DNA of 64,000 nt, taken from NCBI GenBank assembly GCA_021848465.1, contig JAJZUP010000001.1:806001-870000 (forward strand). The letters are read 5' to 3'. This stretch comes from Pseudomonadota bacterium (GTDB taxonomy: Bacteria; Pseudomonadota; Gammaproteobacteria; Burkholderiales; Gallionellaceae). This document shows, in pieces, positions 34,876-43,804 of the stretch (position 1 is the stretch's first letter; every line of letters begins with the position of its first letter). The notes below the pieces were generated by a model. That model saw only the letters and a program-made list of their open reading frames with translations, had not been told where the DNA came from and searched no databases. The position numbers were made by a program, and so were the translations under genes.

Positions 34876-36347
34876 CGGCGCGTACCGTGATGGTGCAGGG
34901 CACGACCTCGGATGCGGGCAAAAGCACGCTGGTGGCGGCCCTGTGCCGCTGGCTGGTGCGGCAAGGCATACACGTTGCGCCGTTCAAGCCGCAGAACATG
35001 GCACTCAATAGCGCGGTGACGTCGGACGGCGGCGAAATCGGCCGTGCGCAGGCAGTGCAGGCACAGGCGGCGAAGCTGGCGCCGCATACCGACATGAACC
35101 CGGTACTGCTCAAACCCAACAGCGATACCGGCGCGCAGGTCATCATCCAGGGGGGCGCCATCGGCAACATGGAAGCCCTGGCCTATCACGAGTACAAGAC
35201 CACAGCACGCAATGCCGTGCTGCAATCGTATGCCCGTCTGGCAGGGCAATATCAGGCAGTCGTGGTGGAGGGCGCGGGCAGCCCGGCCGAGATCAACCTG
35301 CGCGCGGGTGACATCGCCAACATGGGCTTTGCCGAGGCGGTCGACTGTCCTGTCATCCTGATCGCAGACATCGACCGTGGCGGCGTGTTCGCCCATCTGG
35401 TGGGGACGCTGGCGCTGCTGAGCGAAAGCGAACAGGCGCGCGTCGTCGGCTTCGTCATCAACCGTTTTCGCGGTGATCTGGCCTTGCTGCAACCCGGCCT
35501 GGACTGGCTGCAGCAACACACGGGCAAACCGGTGCTGGGCGTCTTGCCCTATTTTCACGACCTGCATCTGGAAGCGGAGGATGCGGTGCCGCGTACCGCA
35601 GCATTGTCAGCCGCTGCTACGGGTAAATTGCGGGTGGTGGTGCCTGTCCTGCCGCATATCAGCAATCACACGGATTTCGATGCCTTGCGCATGCACCCGC
35701 AAGTCGAATTCAGTTTCGTACGGTTGGACGAGCAGGTGCCGGCGGCCGACCTGATCGTGCTGCCCGGCAGTAAATCGGTGCGCAGCGATCTGGAGAGTTT
35801 GCGCCGTGCCGGCTGGGATGTCGCGATCAAGCGGCACTTGCGCTACGGCGGCAAACTCATCGGCATCTGCGGCGGGCTGCAAATGCTGGGGCAGCACATC
35901 CACGACCCGCTGGGCATCGAAGGTGAGGAGGGCAGCAGCGCGGGGCTGAGCTTGCTGGAGCTGGAGACCACGCTGGCGGCGGAAAAACAATTGCGCAATG
36001 TGCGAGGCAGCTTGTTGTCGTGCGATGCACCGGTGGCGGGTTACGAGATCCATGCTGGCGTGTCCAGTGGGCGCGCTCTGGAGAATCCGGCCTTGCAGCT
36101 GGAGCACGGACCCGACGGTGCTGTCTCGGCGGATGGGCAGATATTGGCGACTTACCTGCATGGCGTGTTCGACTTGCCTGCCGCCTGCGATGGTCTATTG
36201 AAATGGGCCGGACTGACGGAAGTGCAGACGCCGGATTATCGTGCGCGTTGCGAGGCCGATATCGAAAGGCTCGCGGATGCGGTAGGGCGTTATCTGGATA
36301 CTGCTTTGTTGCGTAGGTTATTCGGTGTGGAGAAGTGCAATGCGTGA
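34872..36347 (+). CDS. cobQ: cobyric acid synthase
   Basis: A 491-residue CobQ/CbiP amidotransferase that adds four amide groups (b, d, e, g) to adenosylcobyrinic a,c-diamide. The N-terminal ATPase motif is [20 protein letters not shown], followed by [23 protein letters not shown] and [16 protein letters not shown]. The C-terminal glutaminase domain has C333 ([12 protein letters not shown]) and a YEIHAG block. It overlaps cobD and cobU. Confidence 0.96.
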   Translation: MTARTVMVQGTTSDAGKSTLVAALCRWLVRQGIHVAPFKPQNMALNSAVTSDGGEIGRAQAVQAQAAKLAPHTDMNPVLLKPNSDTGAQVIIQGGAIGNMEALAYHEYKTTARNAVLQSYARLAGQYQAVVVEGAGSPAEINLRAGDIANMGFAEAVDCPVILIADIDRGGVFAHLVGTLALLSESEQARVVGFVINRFRGDLALLQPGLDWLQQHTGKPVLGVLPYFHDLHLEAEDAVPRTAALSAAATGKLRVVVPVLPHISNHTDFDALRMHPQVEFSFVRLDEQVPAADLIVLPGSKSVRSDLESLRRAGWDVAIKRHLRYGGKLIGICGGLQMLGQHIHDPLGIEGEEGSSAGLSLLELETTLAAEKQLRNVRGSLLSCDAPVAGYEIHAGVSSGRALENPALQLEHGPDGAVSADGQILATYLHGVFDLPAACDGLLKWAGLTEVQTPDYRARCEADIERLADAVGRYLDTALLRRLFGVEKCNA

Positions 36348-36855
36348 ATTGATATTGGGCGGGGTGCGTTCCGGCAAGAGCCGCCTGGCCGAGCAGCATG
36401 CTGCCGCCAGCGGGCTGGAGGTGGTGTATGTCGCGACCGCGCAAGTGCTGGATGAGGAGATGCGCTTGCGCATTGCACAGCACCAGCTACGTCGTCCTGC
36501 GCACTGGCGAGTGGTTGAGGCCGGATACAACCTGGCGCAAGTGTTGCAGCAACAGGCTCAGCCACAGCGCTGTGTACTGGTGGATTGTCTGACCTTGTGG
36601 CTGACGCAATTATTGTGTGCAGAGGATGCCTCCTTGCTGCGGCGCGAAGTGGATGGCTTGCTGGCGGCGCTGCCCGGTCTGTCGGGGCAGATTATCCTGG
36701 TCAGCAACGAAACCAATATGGGGGTGGTGCCGCTAGGCGAATTGTCGCGGCGCTATTGCGATGAGGCGGGGCGTTTGCACCAGCAGTTGGGGGGCGTGTG
36801 CGAGCGCGTGATTTTGACGGTGGCTGGGTTGCCGCTGGTGGTGAAAGGGGATTGA
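36340..36855 (+). CDS. cobU: adenosylcobinamide kinase/adenosylcobinamide-phosphate guanylyltransferase
   Basis: A 171-residue bifunctional enzyme with the P-loop [13 protein letters not shown], the guanylylated His at H48 (RIAQHQLRR) and [12 protein letters not shown] plus [13 protein letters not shown]. It phosphorylates adenosylcobinamide and forms adenosylcobinamide-GDP for the CobS step. The start MRELIL was chosen at the 8-base overlap with cobQ rather than five codons upstream. Confidence 0.95.
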   Translation: MRELILGGVRSGKSRLAEQHAAASGLEVVYVATAQVLDEEMRLRIAQHQLRRPAHWRVVEAGYNLAQVLQQQAQPQRCVLVDCLTLWLTQLLCAEDASLLRREVDGLLAALPGLSGQIILVSNETNMGVVPLGELSRRYCDEAGRLHQQLGGVCERVILTVAGLPLVVKGD

Positions 36856-36857
36856 AA

Positions 36858-37910
36858 ATGGCGATGGAATGGTTGATGCAGCCTTGTGCTGTACTGGATG
36901 GAAATGCGCGTGCGGCGGCCTTGGCGCGCCAGGGGCAATTGACCAAACCGCCCGGGGCGCTGGGGCAGCTTGAAAGCCTGGCGGTGCGGCTGGCCGCGAT
37001 GCAGGGCGTGGAGCGGCCTGTGGTCGAGCGCGTGGCGATTGCAATTTTTGCCGCCGACCACGGCGTGGCGGCAGAAAATGTTTCCGCGTTCCCGCAGGCG
37101 GTGACGGGCGAGATGGTGAAGAATTTTGCCCGCGGCGGCGCGGCCATCAGTGTGCTGGCGAAAACGCAGGGGGCGCGACTGGAGGTGGTGAACCTCGGCA
37201 CGGTCAACGATCCCGGCGAACTGCCCGGCGTGGTGCGCGAGATCATTGCACCTGCCACGGCCAACTTTGCGCAGCAAGCGGCCATGACGGAGGCCCAGCT
37301 CGAACAGGCGCTGCAGGCCGGACATGACAGCGCGCTGCGCGCCAAGGCGGACGGCGCGGACGTGTATATCGGCGGAGAGATGGGGATTGCGAATACTACG
37401 GCTGCCGCTGCGTTGGGCTGCGCGCTGCTCAAGGCCACACCGCGCGAGCTGGCGGGGCCGGGTACCGGCCTGGATCCGGCGGGGGTGTCACACAAGATCA
37501 GCGTGCTGGAACGCGCGCTGGCCCTGCATACGCCGCATTGCACTACGGCGCTGGAAACCCTGCGCCGTCTGGGCGGCTTTGAGATTGCCGCGCTGACCGG
37601 TGCTTACATCGCGTGCGCACAACATGAACTCCCGGTTTTGGTGGATGGCTTCATTACCACGGCGGCAGCGCTCACGGCAGTGCGCATCGCGCCGCAATGT
37701 GCAGACTGGTTTATCTACGCGCACGGTTCCGCCGAGCCGGGGCATGCGCGCCTGTTGCAGGCACTGGAGGCGCGCCCCCTGCTTGATCTCGGCATGCGCC
37801 TCGGGGAGGGGAGCGGTGCGGCGACGGCGCTGCCTTTGCTGCGGCTGGCGTGTGCGCTGCACAACGGCATGGCGACGTTTGCCGAGGCGGCGGTATCGGA
37901 AAAGATTTGA
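36858..37910 (+). CDS. cobT: nicotinate-nucleotide--dimethylbenzimidazole phosphoribosyltransferase
   Basis: A 350-residue enzyme that activates the lower ligand (dimethylbenzimidazole) to alpha-ribazole phosphate. It has [19 protein letters not shown], the [16 protein letters not shown] block, [14 protein letters not shown] and [12 protein letters not shown]. The catalytic Glu is E317 ([10 protein letters not shown]), the same number as in Salmonella CobT. It is the last gene of the riboswitch operon, two bases after cobU. The 270 bases that follow hold no gene. Confidence 0.96.
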   Translation: MAMEWLMQPCAVLDGNARAAALARQGQLTKPPGALGQLESLAVRLAAMQGVERPVVERVAIAIFAADHGVAAENVSAFPQAVTGEMVKNFARGGAAISVLAKTQGARLEVVNLGTVNDPGELPGVVREIIAPATANFAQQAAMTEAQLEQALQAGHDSALRAKADGADVYIGGEMGIANTTAAAALGCALLKATPRELAGPGTGLDPAGVSHKISVLERALALHTPHCTTALETLRRLGGFEIAALTGAYIACAQHELPVLVDGFITTAAALTAVRIAPQCADWFIYAHGSAEPGHARLLQALEARPLLDLGMRLGEGSGAATALPLLRLACALHNGMATFAEAAVSEKI

Positions 37911-38180
37911 ATCCCGAGTCGGCACACGAAAAATGGCGGCAGCGGTGTAGCGGTAACAGCCGGGCTGTAACCTGTTCAGGTTGGCAGGACACAGATCAAG
38001 AGGCTGAAAATAGAATGGTCCGCGTTGGATTGGTGCGACGCTTGCGGGTAGGGCAGCAAGTTGTGGTGTTCAGTTCAACTCGCGCGGGCCGGGTGGATTC
38101 CCGGTTGGGGCGATAAGGGCTGGGCAGGCGCAATCCTGTCTGGCTTCCATCAATAAAATCGTTAATCAAAGGGATACGCC

Positions 38181-38603
38181 ATGTTGAAAAAAATGACTTC
38201 TGTGCTGTTTACGATGCTTGCCGCAATTTCGTTCCAGTCCGCTGCCCAGGCCGGCAACCCACCGGGTTCTTACCAGGATACCTGCTCGAACATTGTGGTG
38301 AGTGGTGAGACACTGAGCGCCACCTGCAAGACCTTCAGCGGTCAGCCGAACAAGACCGAACTGCCTTTCGCGACCACCTGTGTCGGCAATATCAGCAACG
38401 TAAACGGTGTCCTGGTATGCACCGGGGCGACCGGGTCTTTCGCCAGGACATGCAAGAATGCCTCGATTGCGAATGCCACGCTGACAGCAAACTGCCAGAA
38501 AATCGACGGGTCATGGATGACTTCCAGCACTTCGTATAGCGGGTTCCAGCACCAGGTGACCAACTGCAATGGCCAGCTGGTTGATAAACCGAGCTGCCAA
38601 TAG
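38181..38603 (+). CDS. secreted cyanovirin-N homology (CVNH) lectin-like protein
   Basis: A 140-residue protein with a signal peptide cleaved after about residue 24 (AAQAG). The mature part is two tandem CVNH repeats: GSYQDTCSNIVVSGETLSATC...VNGVLVC and GSFARTCKNASIANATLTANC...CNGQLVDKPSC. Paired cysteines are placed as in cyanovirin-type folds. CVNH proteins bind mannose-rich or other glycans. It interrupts the cobalamin region between cobT and the opposite-strand cobC, without obvious link to it. Ligand unknown. Confidence 0.85.
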   Translation: MLKKMTSVLFTMLAAISFQSAAQAGNPPGSYQDTCSNIVVSGETLSATCKTFSGQPNKTELPFATTCVGNISNVNGVLVCTGATGSFARTCKNASIANATLTANCQKIDGSWMTSSTSYSGFQHQVTNCNGQLVDKPSCQ

Positions 38604-38666
38604 TGGCGTCGGCATGACGCACTATCCATGAGGGTGGTGCGTTGTGTTGCGGCCGAGGCGATCGGC

Positions 38667-39200
38667 TTATAGCCTGACTCCGATTACAGTTCCGAAGCCG
38701 ATCTCCCAATCCGCAATTTCCTCCAGCGCGATATTTCCCAGCAGTGCCAGCATTGCGCGGATGCTTCCCGCATGTGTAACCAGGGCGACATGCTGTTGCG
38801 GAAGTTGCGCGAGGTCATCCAGCAACGTTTGCATCCGCAGCAGCAGTTGCTGAGCCGACTCGCCTCCAGCAGCGGCGTACCCCATGAAGTCGTTCGCCCA
38901 GGCGTCGATTTCCTCGCGCGCAATGTGTTCCCAGGCTTTTCCTTCCCAGACGCCGAAATGTTTTTCCTTCAGGCGCGCGTCGCTGCGCAGCTCGCAACTG
39001 TGCGCCAGCGCCAGGTGTTCGGCCAGACGGCGGGTGCGCAATAGCGGCGAAGAGAGGATCAACTGCGGCGGCGGCAGGGTGTTCAGGACATGGTCGGCCT
39101 CGGCAGCGAAGCTGTCCGCCACATCGACATCCAGCTGTCCATAACAGATGCCGGGCGCGACTGCCGGAGTCGTATGTCTGACTAGGTAAAGGGTTTTCAT
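38667..39200 (-). CDS. cobC: alpha-ribazole phosphatase (histidine phosphatase family)
   Basis: A 177-residue phosphoglycerate-mutase-like phosphatase. The active-site motif is LVRHTTP (RHT instead of the common RHG), with LILSSPLLRTRRLAEHLA, FGVWEGKAWEHI and the second catalytic His in LVTHAGSIRAM. It would remove the phosphate from alpha-ribazole or cobalamin phosphate. Its start shares one base with the cobS stop, so it is co-transcribed with the last nucleotide-loop enzyme, which supports the CobC role. Confidence 0.88.
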   Translation of the reverse strand: MKTLYLVRHTTPAVAPGICYGQLDVDVADSFAAEADHVLNTLPPPQLILSSPLLRTRRLAEHLALAHSCELRSDARLKEKHFGVWEGKAWEHIAREEIDAWANDFMGYAAAGGESAQQLLLRMQTLLDDLAQLPQQHVALVTHAGSIRAMLALLGNIALEEIADWEIGFGTVIGVRL

Positions 39201-39979
39201 CAGAGGCAGGCAATCAGGCCAAGGTAAAAGGCAATCTCGCTGAGTTGCTGGACGGCCCCGAGACAGTCCCCGGTATAGCCGCCCAGCCGCTGTTTCAGGT
39301 GCCGGGCGAGCCAGGCACGCGCCAGCAGCGCTGCGCTTGCTGCGCCGGCAATCGCCGCAGGCGATGCGCCGGCTTCCGACAGGAAAAGAAGCGAGGCGAA
39401 ACCAGTGAGTGCCGCAATCACAAAACTGCCCAGGCTCATTCGCAGGGCGGCGGGACGGGCGCGAGCGCTGTCATCATTGCGGACATAGTCCTGCGTCCGG
39501 ATCAGGCTGGCAGCCAGCAAGCGGCTGAAGCTGTGCGCACTGACGAGAGCGGCGCACAGCAGCCATAGCCCGTGCGAGGCTCCTATCGCCTGGAGCGATT
39601 GGTATTTCAGCAACAGGACAATGATCAGTGCGATGACGCCGTAGGCGCCGACACGGGAGTCCTTCATGATGGCCAGTATTTTTTCGCGGCTGTGGCCACC
39701 CCCCATGCCGTCGGCATAGTCGCTCAGACCGTCTTCGTGGAATGCACCGGTCATCAGGATGCTGGCGGCCATGCTTAGTGCTATCGCCAGCGGCAATGGC
39801 AGCAGCAATGTGCCGAGCCATAAGACGGCAACGGCGCCGAGGCCGACCAGCATGCCAACCAGCGGCAGATAGCGCGACGATTGCTCAAGCTGGTGTGAGG
39901 AATGGCCGACCCAGGCCGGAACCGGGAGGCGGGTGAAGAATTGGACGGCGGTAAAAAATAAACGCAGTTCGTTCAGCAT
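39200..39979 (-). CDS. cobS: adenosylcobinamide-GDP ribazoletransferase (cobalamin synthase)
   Basis: A 259-residue membrane protein with the family start LFFTAVQFFTRLPVPAW and the acidic motif HEDGLSDYADGMGGGHSREKILAIMKDSRVG. Only its key residues E, D and the GG pair are needed for metal binding. It joins adenosylcobinamide-GDP to alpha-ribazole(-phosphate), the last assembly step. First in a two-gene minus-strand unit with cobC. Confidence 0.95.
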   Translation of the reverse strand: MLNELRLFFTAVQFFTRLPVPAWVGHSSHQLEQSSRYLPLVGMLVGLGAVAVLWLGTLLLPLPLAIALSMAASILMTGAFHEDGLSDYADGMGGGHSREKILAIMKDSRVGAYGVIALIIVLLLKYQSLQAIGASHGLWLLCAALVSAHSFSRLLAASLIRTQDYVRNDDSARARPAALRMSLGSFVIAALTGFASLLFLSEAGASPAAIAGAASAALLARAWLARHLKQRLGGYTGDCLGAVQQLSEIAFYLGLIACL

Positions 39980-40102
39980 TGCATACGGGGGAAATTACAG
40001 GCAGGGCCAGACTAACAGTGCCGGGATGGACTGTCCAGTTTCCGGCATCGGCATGCCTGCGGGGCGGGCGGGAAGGACGCATTTCTGATAAAGTGCGCCC
40101 CC

Positions 40103-41851
40103 ATGAAAACGACCCTCAAGCTTTATGCGCGGCTGCTCCGCTATGTAGTTCCATATTGGCATGCATTTGCCGTTTCCATCGTCGGCATGGCAATTTCGGC
40201 GGCGACCGAGCCGCTACTCCCGGCATTGTTGAAGCCGTTTCTTGATGGCACCTTTGTGCACAAGGACGATCTGGTGATGCGCTGGGCACCCGTGCTCATT
40301 CTCGCAATCTTTTTCGTGCGCGGGATCGCCGGGTTTGTCGGCTCATATGCGATTCACTGGGTGGGCAACAAGCTGGTGATGGATTTGCGCGGAGAAATGT
40401 TCCGCAAGCTGTTGGCACTGCCAACGCACTATTACGATGACCATGCCACGGGAACGCTGATTTCGAAACTGACCTATGACGTGATGAATGTCACTGCTGC
40501 GGCGACATCTGTCGTGACGATTACCATCCGCGATACGATCATCATCATCGGCCTGCTGGGCTGGCTGTTCTATCTGGACTGGAAGCTGACCATGCTGTCG
40601 CTGATCGTTGCACCGATCGTTGCCCTGGTGATCAGCACCATCAACAAGCGTTTGCGCAGTTCCAGCCGCGACATGCAGCGTGTGATGGGCAGCATCACCC
40701 AGGTGATCGAAGAGACCATTACCGCGCACAAGGTGGTCAAGCTGTTTGGCGGCCAGGAGTACGAACAGAAGCGTTTTTATGATGAGATCAACCTGGTGCG
40801 CCGTCACCTGATGCGGCAGGCAGTTGCAGCGCTGGCGAATGTGCCGATCGTGCAGATGGTGGCGGCCATTGCCTTGTCGATGGTGATTTACCTGGCGATT
40901 GGACAAGCGAAGAGCGACACTTCGACCGTCGGCGGATTCCTGTCGTTTGTTACCGCGATGTTGATGCTGACCGCGCCACTCAAGCGCATAACCAGCGTGA
41001 ATGAGTTCATGCAACGCGGCCTGGCGGCGGCGGAGAGCGTGTTTGAGCTGGTCGACACGCCGAGCGAGCAGGATCATGGCAAGCAGGTAATTGCTCGCGC
41101 CAAGGGTAACCTGGTTTTTGAGCATGTCAGTCTTTCCTATCATTCCGACGACCGTTATGCGCTATCCGATGTCAGCCTGGATATTCCTGCGGGCCAGTCT
41201 GTCGCCCTGGTGGGGGCCTCCGGCAGCGGCAAGAGTACGCTGGCGAATCTGGTGCCGCGGTTTTATTCGCCGACCAGCGGGCGCATCCTGCTGGACGGGC
41301 ATGACCTGGCCGATCTGACGCTGGCCAGCCTGCGCGCCAATATTGCGCTGGTGAGCCAGGAGGTGGTGCTGTTCAACGATACGATTGCGGCCAATATCTC
41401 ATACGGGCAAATGCGCGAAGTTCCCGAAGCGGAAATCATCGCGGCAGCAGAGGCGGCGCACGCCATGGAGTTCATCCGAGAATTGCCGGAAGGGTTGAAT
41501 ACGCTGGTCGGGGAAAAAGGCGTGCGTCTTTCCGGAGGCCAGCGGCAGCGCCTTGCGATTGCCCGCGCGATTCTGAAGGATGCACCGGTACTGATTTTGG
41601 ATGAGGCAACTTCGGCGCTGGACAGTGAATCGGAGCGGCATGTACAGGCAGCGTTGGAAACCTTGATGCAGGGGCGTACCACGCTGGTGATTGCACACCG
41701 GCTTTCGACGATTGAAAAAGCCGACCGCATCGTCGTCATGCAGAAGGGCAGGATTGTCGAGATGGGAACGCACCCGGAATTGCTGGCTGCGGAAGGCGTT
41801 TATGCGCAACTCCACCGCATCCAGTTTCATGGCATGCTGCTGGAGCAGTAG
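40103..41851 (+). CDS. msbA: lipid A/lipopolysaccharide flippase MsbA
   Basis: A 582-residue half-size ABC exporter with six membrane helices (about 18-300) and a nucleotide-binding domain. It has Walker A GASGSGKST, signature LSGGQRQRLAIARA and Walker B VLILDEATSALDSES. It flips lipid A core across the inner membrane; length and sequence flow match MsbA better than other exporters. It begins 123 bases from the divergent cobS start. Confidence 0.93.
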   Translation: MKTTLKLYARLLRYVVPYWHAFAVSIVGMAISAATEPLLPALLKPFLDGTFVHKDDLVMRWAPVLILAIFFVRGIAGFVGSYAIHWVGNKLVMDLRGEMFRKLLALPTHYYDDHATGTLISKLTYDVMNVTAAATSVVTITIRDTIIIIGLLGWLFYLDWKLTMLSLIVAPIVALVISTINKRLRSSSRDMQRVMGSITQVIEETITAHKVVKLFGGQEYEQKRFYDEINLVRRHLMRQAVAALANVPIVQMVAAIALSMVIYLAIGQAKSDTSTVGGFLSFVTAMLMLTAPLKRITSVNEFMQRGLAAAESVFELVDTPSEQDHGKQVIARAKGNLVFEHVSLSYHSDDRYALSDVSLDIPAGQSVALVGASGSGKSTLANLVPRFYSPTSGRILLDGHDLADLTLASLRANIALVSQEVVLFNDTIAANISYGQMREVPEAEIIAAAEAAHAMEFIRELPEGLNTLVGEKGVRLSGGQRQRLAIARAILKDAPVLILDEATSALDSESERHVQAALETLMQGRTTLVIAHRLSTIEKADRIVVMQKGRIVEMGTHPELLAAEGVYAQLHRIQFHGMLLEQ

Positions 41852-41870
41852 TGATGTCGCGGATTTTCGG

Positions 41871-41899
41871 TTGACAGGGCTTGCCAGTCTCGCTAAATT
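41871..41899 (+). promoter_or_regulatory. sigma70 promoter of the peroxiredoxin gene
   Basis: A perfect -35 TTGACA (41871-41876) is 17 bases from -10 TAAATT (41894-41899), placing the transcript start about 40 bases before the ATG, which has AAGGAG upstream. No OxyR-like operator could be recognised. Confidence 0.75.
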
Positions 41900-41947
41900 C
41901 CATACCCAAGCATTTCAGTCAACAAAATCACCCACAAGGAGACTATC

Positions 41948-42547
41948 ATGGCCGTTCTAGTAGGCAAGGCAGCACCCGATTTCACTGCAACTGCGGTACT
42001 TGGAAATAATGAAATTACCGACGTCACCCTGTCCAAAGTTATCAAGGGCAAATATGCCGTCATTTTTTTCTACCCGCTGGACTTCACTTTTGTGTGTCCA
42101 TCCGAGCTGATCGCTTTCAATCACCGCCTGGACGAATTCAAGAAGCGTAATGTTGAAGTGATTGGTGTTTCAATCGACTCGCAGTTTACCCACTTGGCCT
42201 GGAAGAATACGCCGGTTGACAAGGGCGGCATCGGCAATGTCGGGTATACCCTGGTTGCAGACGTGAAGCATGAGATTTGCAAAGCCTATGATGTGGAGTC
42301 TGCCGGCGGTGTGGCTTTCCGCGGTTCGTTCCTGATTGACCAGGCCGGTGTGGTTCGCCACCAGGTTGTGAACGACCTGCCGCTGGGGCGCAATATCGAT
42401 GAAATGCTGCGCATGGTTGATGCGTTGCAGTTTACCGAAGAGCATGGCGAAGTGTGCCCGGCCGGTTGGAACAAGGGCAAGGCCGGCATGGATGCTTCTC
42501 CGGAAGGTGTTGCCAAGTACTTGGCAACGCACGCCAAGGAACTGTAA
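41948..42547 (+). CDS. ahpC: 2-Cys peroxiredoxin (AhpC/Prx1 class)
   Basis: A 199-residue peroxidase that reduces H2O2 and organic peroxides. The peroxidatic Cys is C50 (DFTFVCPSELIAF) and the resolving Cys is C170 (GEVCPAGWNKG). It is typical length for Prx1-type enzymes. No ahpF is adjacent, so thioredoxin or another reductase must recycle it. Monocistronic between its own promoter and terminator. Confidence 0.95.
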   Translation: MAVLVGKAAPDFTATAVLGNNEITDVTLSKVIKGKYAVIFFYPLDFTFVCPSELIAFNHRLDEFKKRNVEVIGVSIDSQFTHLAWKNTPVDKGGIGNVGYTLVADVKHEICKAYDVESAGGVAFRGSFLIDQAGVVRHQVVNDLPLGRNIDEMLRMVDALQFTEEHGEVCPAGWNKGKAGMDASPEGVAKYLATHAKEL

Positions 42548-42575
42548 GCCGGTTTCGTCGGCTCGGACCAACAAA

Positions 42576-42597
42576 ATAGCCCCTCTGGGGCTTTTTT
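42576..42597 (+). terminator. terminator of the peroxiredoxin gene
   Basis: AGCCCC-TCT-GGGGCT followed by a T-run; compact stem-loop 28 bases past the stop codon. Confidence 0.93.
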
Positions 42598-42651
42598 GTT
42601 GCCCGTCGAAAAGTTGCGCTCGGTACAAACTCGCTGCATTATCCGCATCCG

Positions 42652-43728
42652 ATGAGTCTATCTCCTTCAACGAAACAGGCCTGTATGGCAGTTTGCCTGC
42701 GGTTATTGCTGATATTGGCAAGCGTCAGTGGCGCTTTTTCAACCGCAGCCTGCGCCGGCGACCAGCCTCCCGCTGCGTCGCGAAATGCACAGTTGCCTGG
42801 ATTCTTCGACAGGTTCATCGATCTGCCCCATGAGTACCTGTCATCTAAATTCGTGGATCTTGCCAGCGGCGTCGACGACTTTTTCGGGAATGACCGCAGC
42901 TTCCAGGAAAGCAATAAAAGCGTGCTGCAGTTCGACCTGACGCGCCTGTATGAGAGTAATTCTTCAGGCAGTTTTGTGCCTTCCTTCCGCGCCAAACTGC
43001 ATTTGCCCGGCACCCAGGATCGTCTGCACCAGTGGCTGGAGCGCGTGCACCTTTTGCTGGAAACCAACCCGGATAGAAACCTGCAGGGGGCTGGTGCCGG
43101 CGGGATCGTGCAGCAGGGCAGGGGGACGCTGTTCAATGAGGTTGCCACACCGGACAGTTACGGCGCCGCATTGCGTTTTGAAAACCGGGAGGACAGTGCC
43201 TGGCGGGCCAGTGCCGATACCGGGTTGAAACTGGTTAACGCAACCGATGTGATGAAACTGAACCAGACCGGGCTGGATCCGTTTGTGCGTACCCGGTTCA
43301 GTTACCTGTACCCCGCCGGGATCACCCAGCTCAAGCTGACCGAGTCACTGTTCTGGTTCAATACGGTGGGGGCAGGGGAAAGCACGCAATTCGACGCGGA
43401 CTACAAGATCAGCGATCCGTTGCTGTTTCGTGCCACCAGCGGGGCAACCTGGTTGCACGATACGCAGAATTTCGATTTGCGGCAGGATTTTTCGTTGTAT
43501 CAAACGCTGAATGAAAGTGTCTCCCGTTTGTATCAGGCGAGCGTGATAGGGGTGACCAAGCCTCAGGCCCAGGTGGCCGAATATGTGGTTTTGATGCTGC
43601 ATCGCCAGCGTATACACCGTGACTGGATGTTTCTCGAATTGAGCCCGCAGCTCCACTATCCCCGGGTAAACAACTATCAATTGAACGCCCAATTCATCAT
43701 CAGGCTGGAAATCCTGTTCGCCAAATAA
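42652..43728 (+). CDS. predicted outer-membrane protein of unknown function
   Basis: A 358-residue protein with a signal peptide (hydrophobic stretch to about residue 34, cleavage near ACAG). The mature part has alternating polar/aromatic strands (RTRFSYLYPAG, TQLKLTESLFWFNTV, MFLELSPQLHYP) and ends in RLEILFAK, suggesting a beta-barrel with a short N-terminal extension. I do not recognise the family. It has no close operon partner. Confidence 0.6.
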   Translation: MSLSPSTKQACMAVCLRLLLILASVSGAFSTAACAGDQPPAASRNAQLPGFFDRFIDLPHEYLSSKFVDLASGVDDFFGNDRSFQESNKSVLQFDLTRLYESNSSGSFVPSFRAKLHLPGTQDRLHQWLERVHLLLETNPDRNLQGAGAGGIVQQGRGTLFNEVATPDSYGAALRFENREDSAWRASADTGLKLVNATDVMKLNQTGLDPFVRTRFSYLYPAGITQLKLTESLFWFNTVGAGESTQFDADYKISDPLLFRATSGATWLHDTQNFDLRQDFSLYQTLNESVSRLYQASVIGVTKPQAQVAEYVVLMLHRQRIHRDWMFLELSPQLHYPRVNNYQLNAQFIIRLEILFAK

Positions 43729-43804
43729 GGGCTGAATTTTCGCAGCAGCCCAGGCTCATGATTTACAATTTGAAAATATCATTGCGAGCGCGCGAGTTTT
43801 CGAG

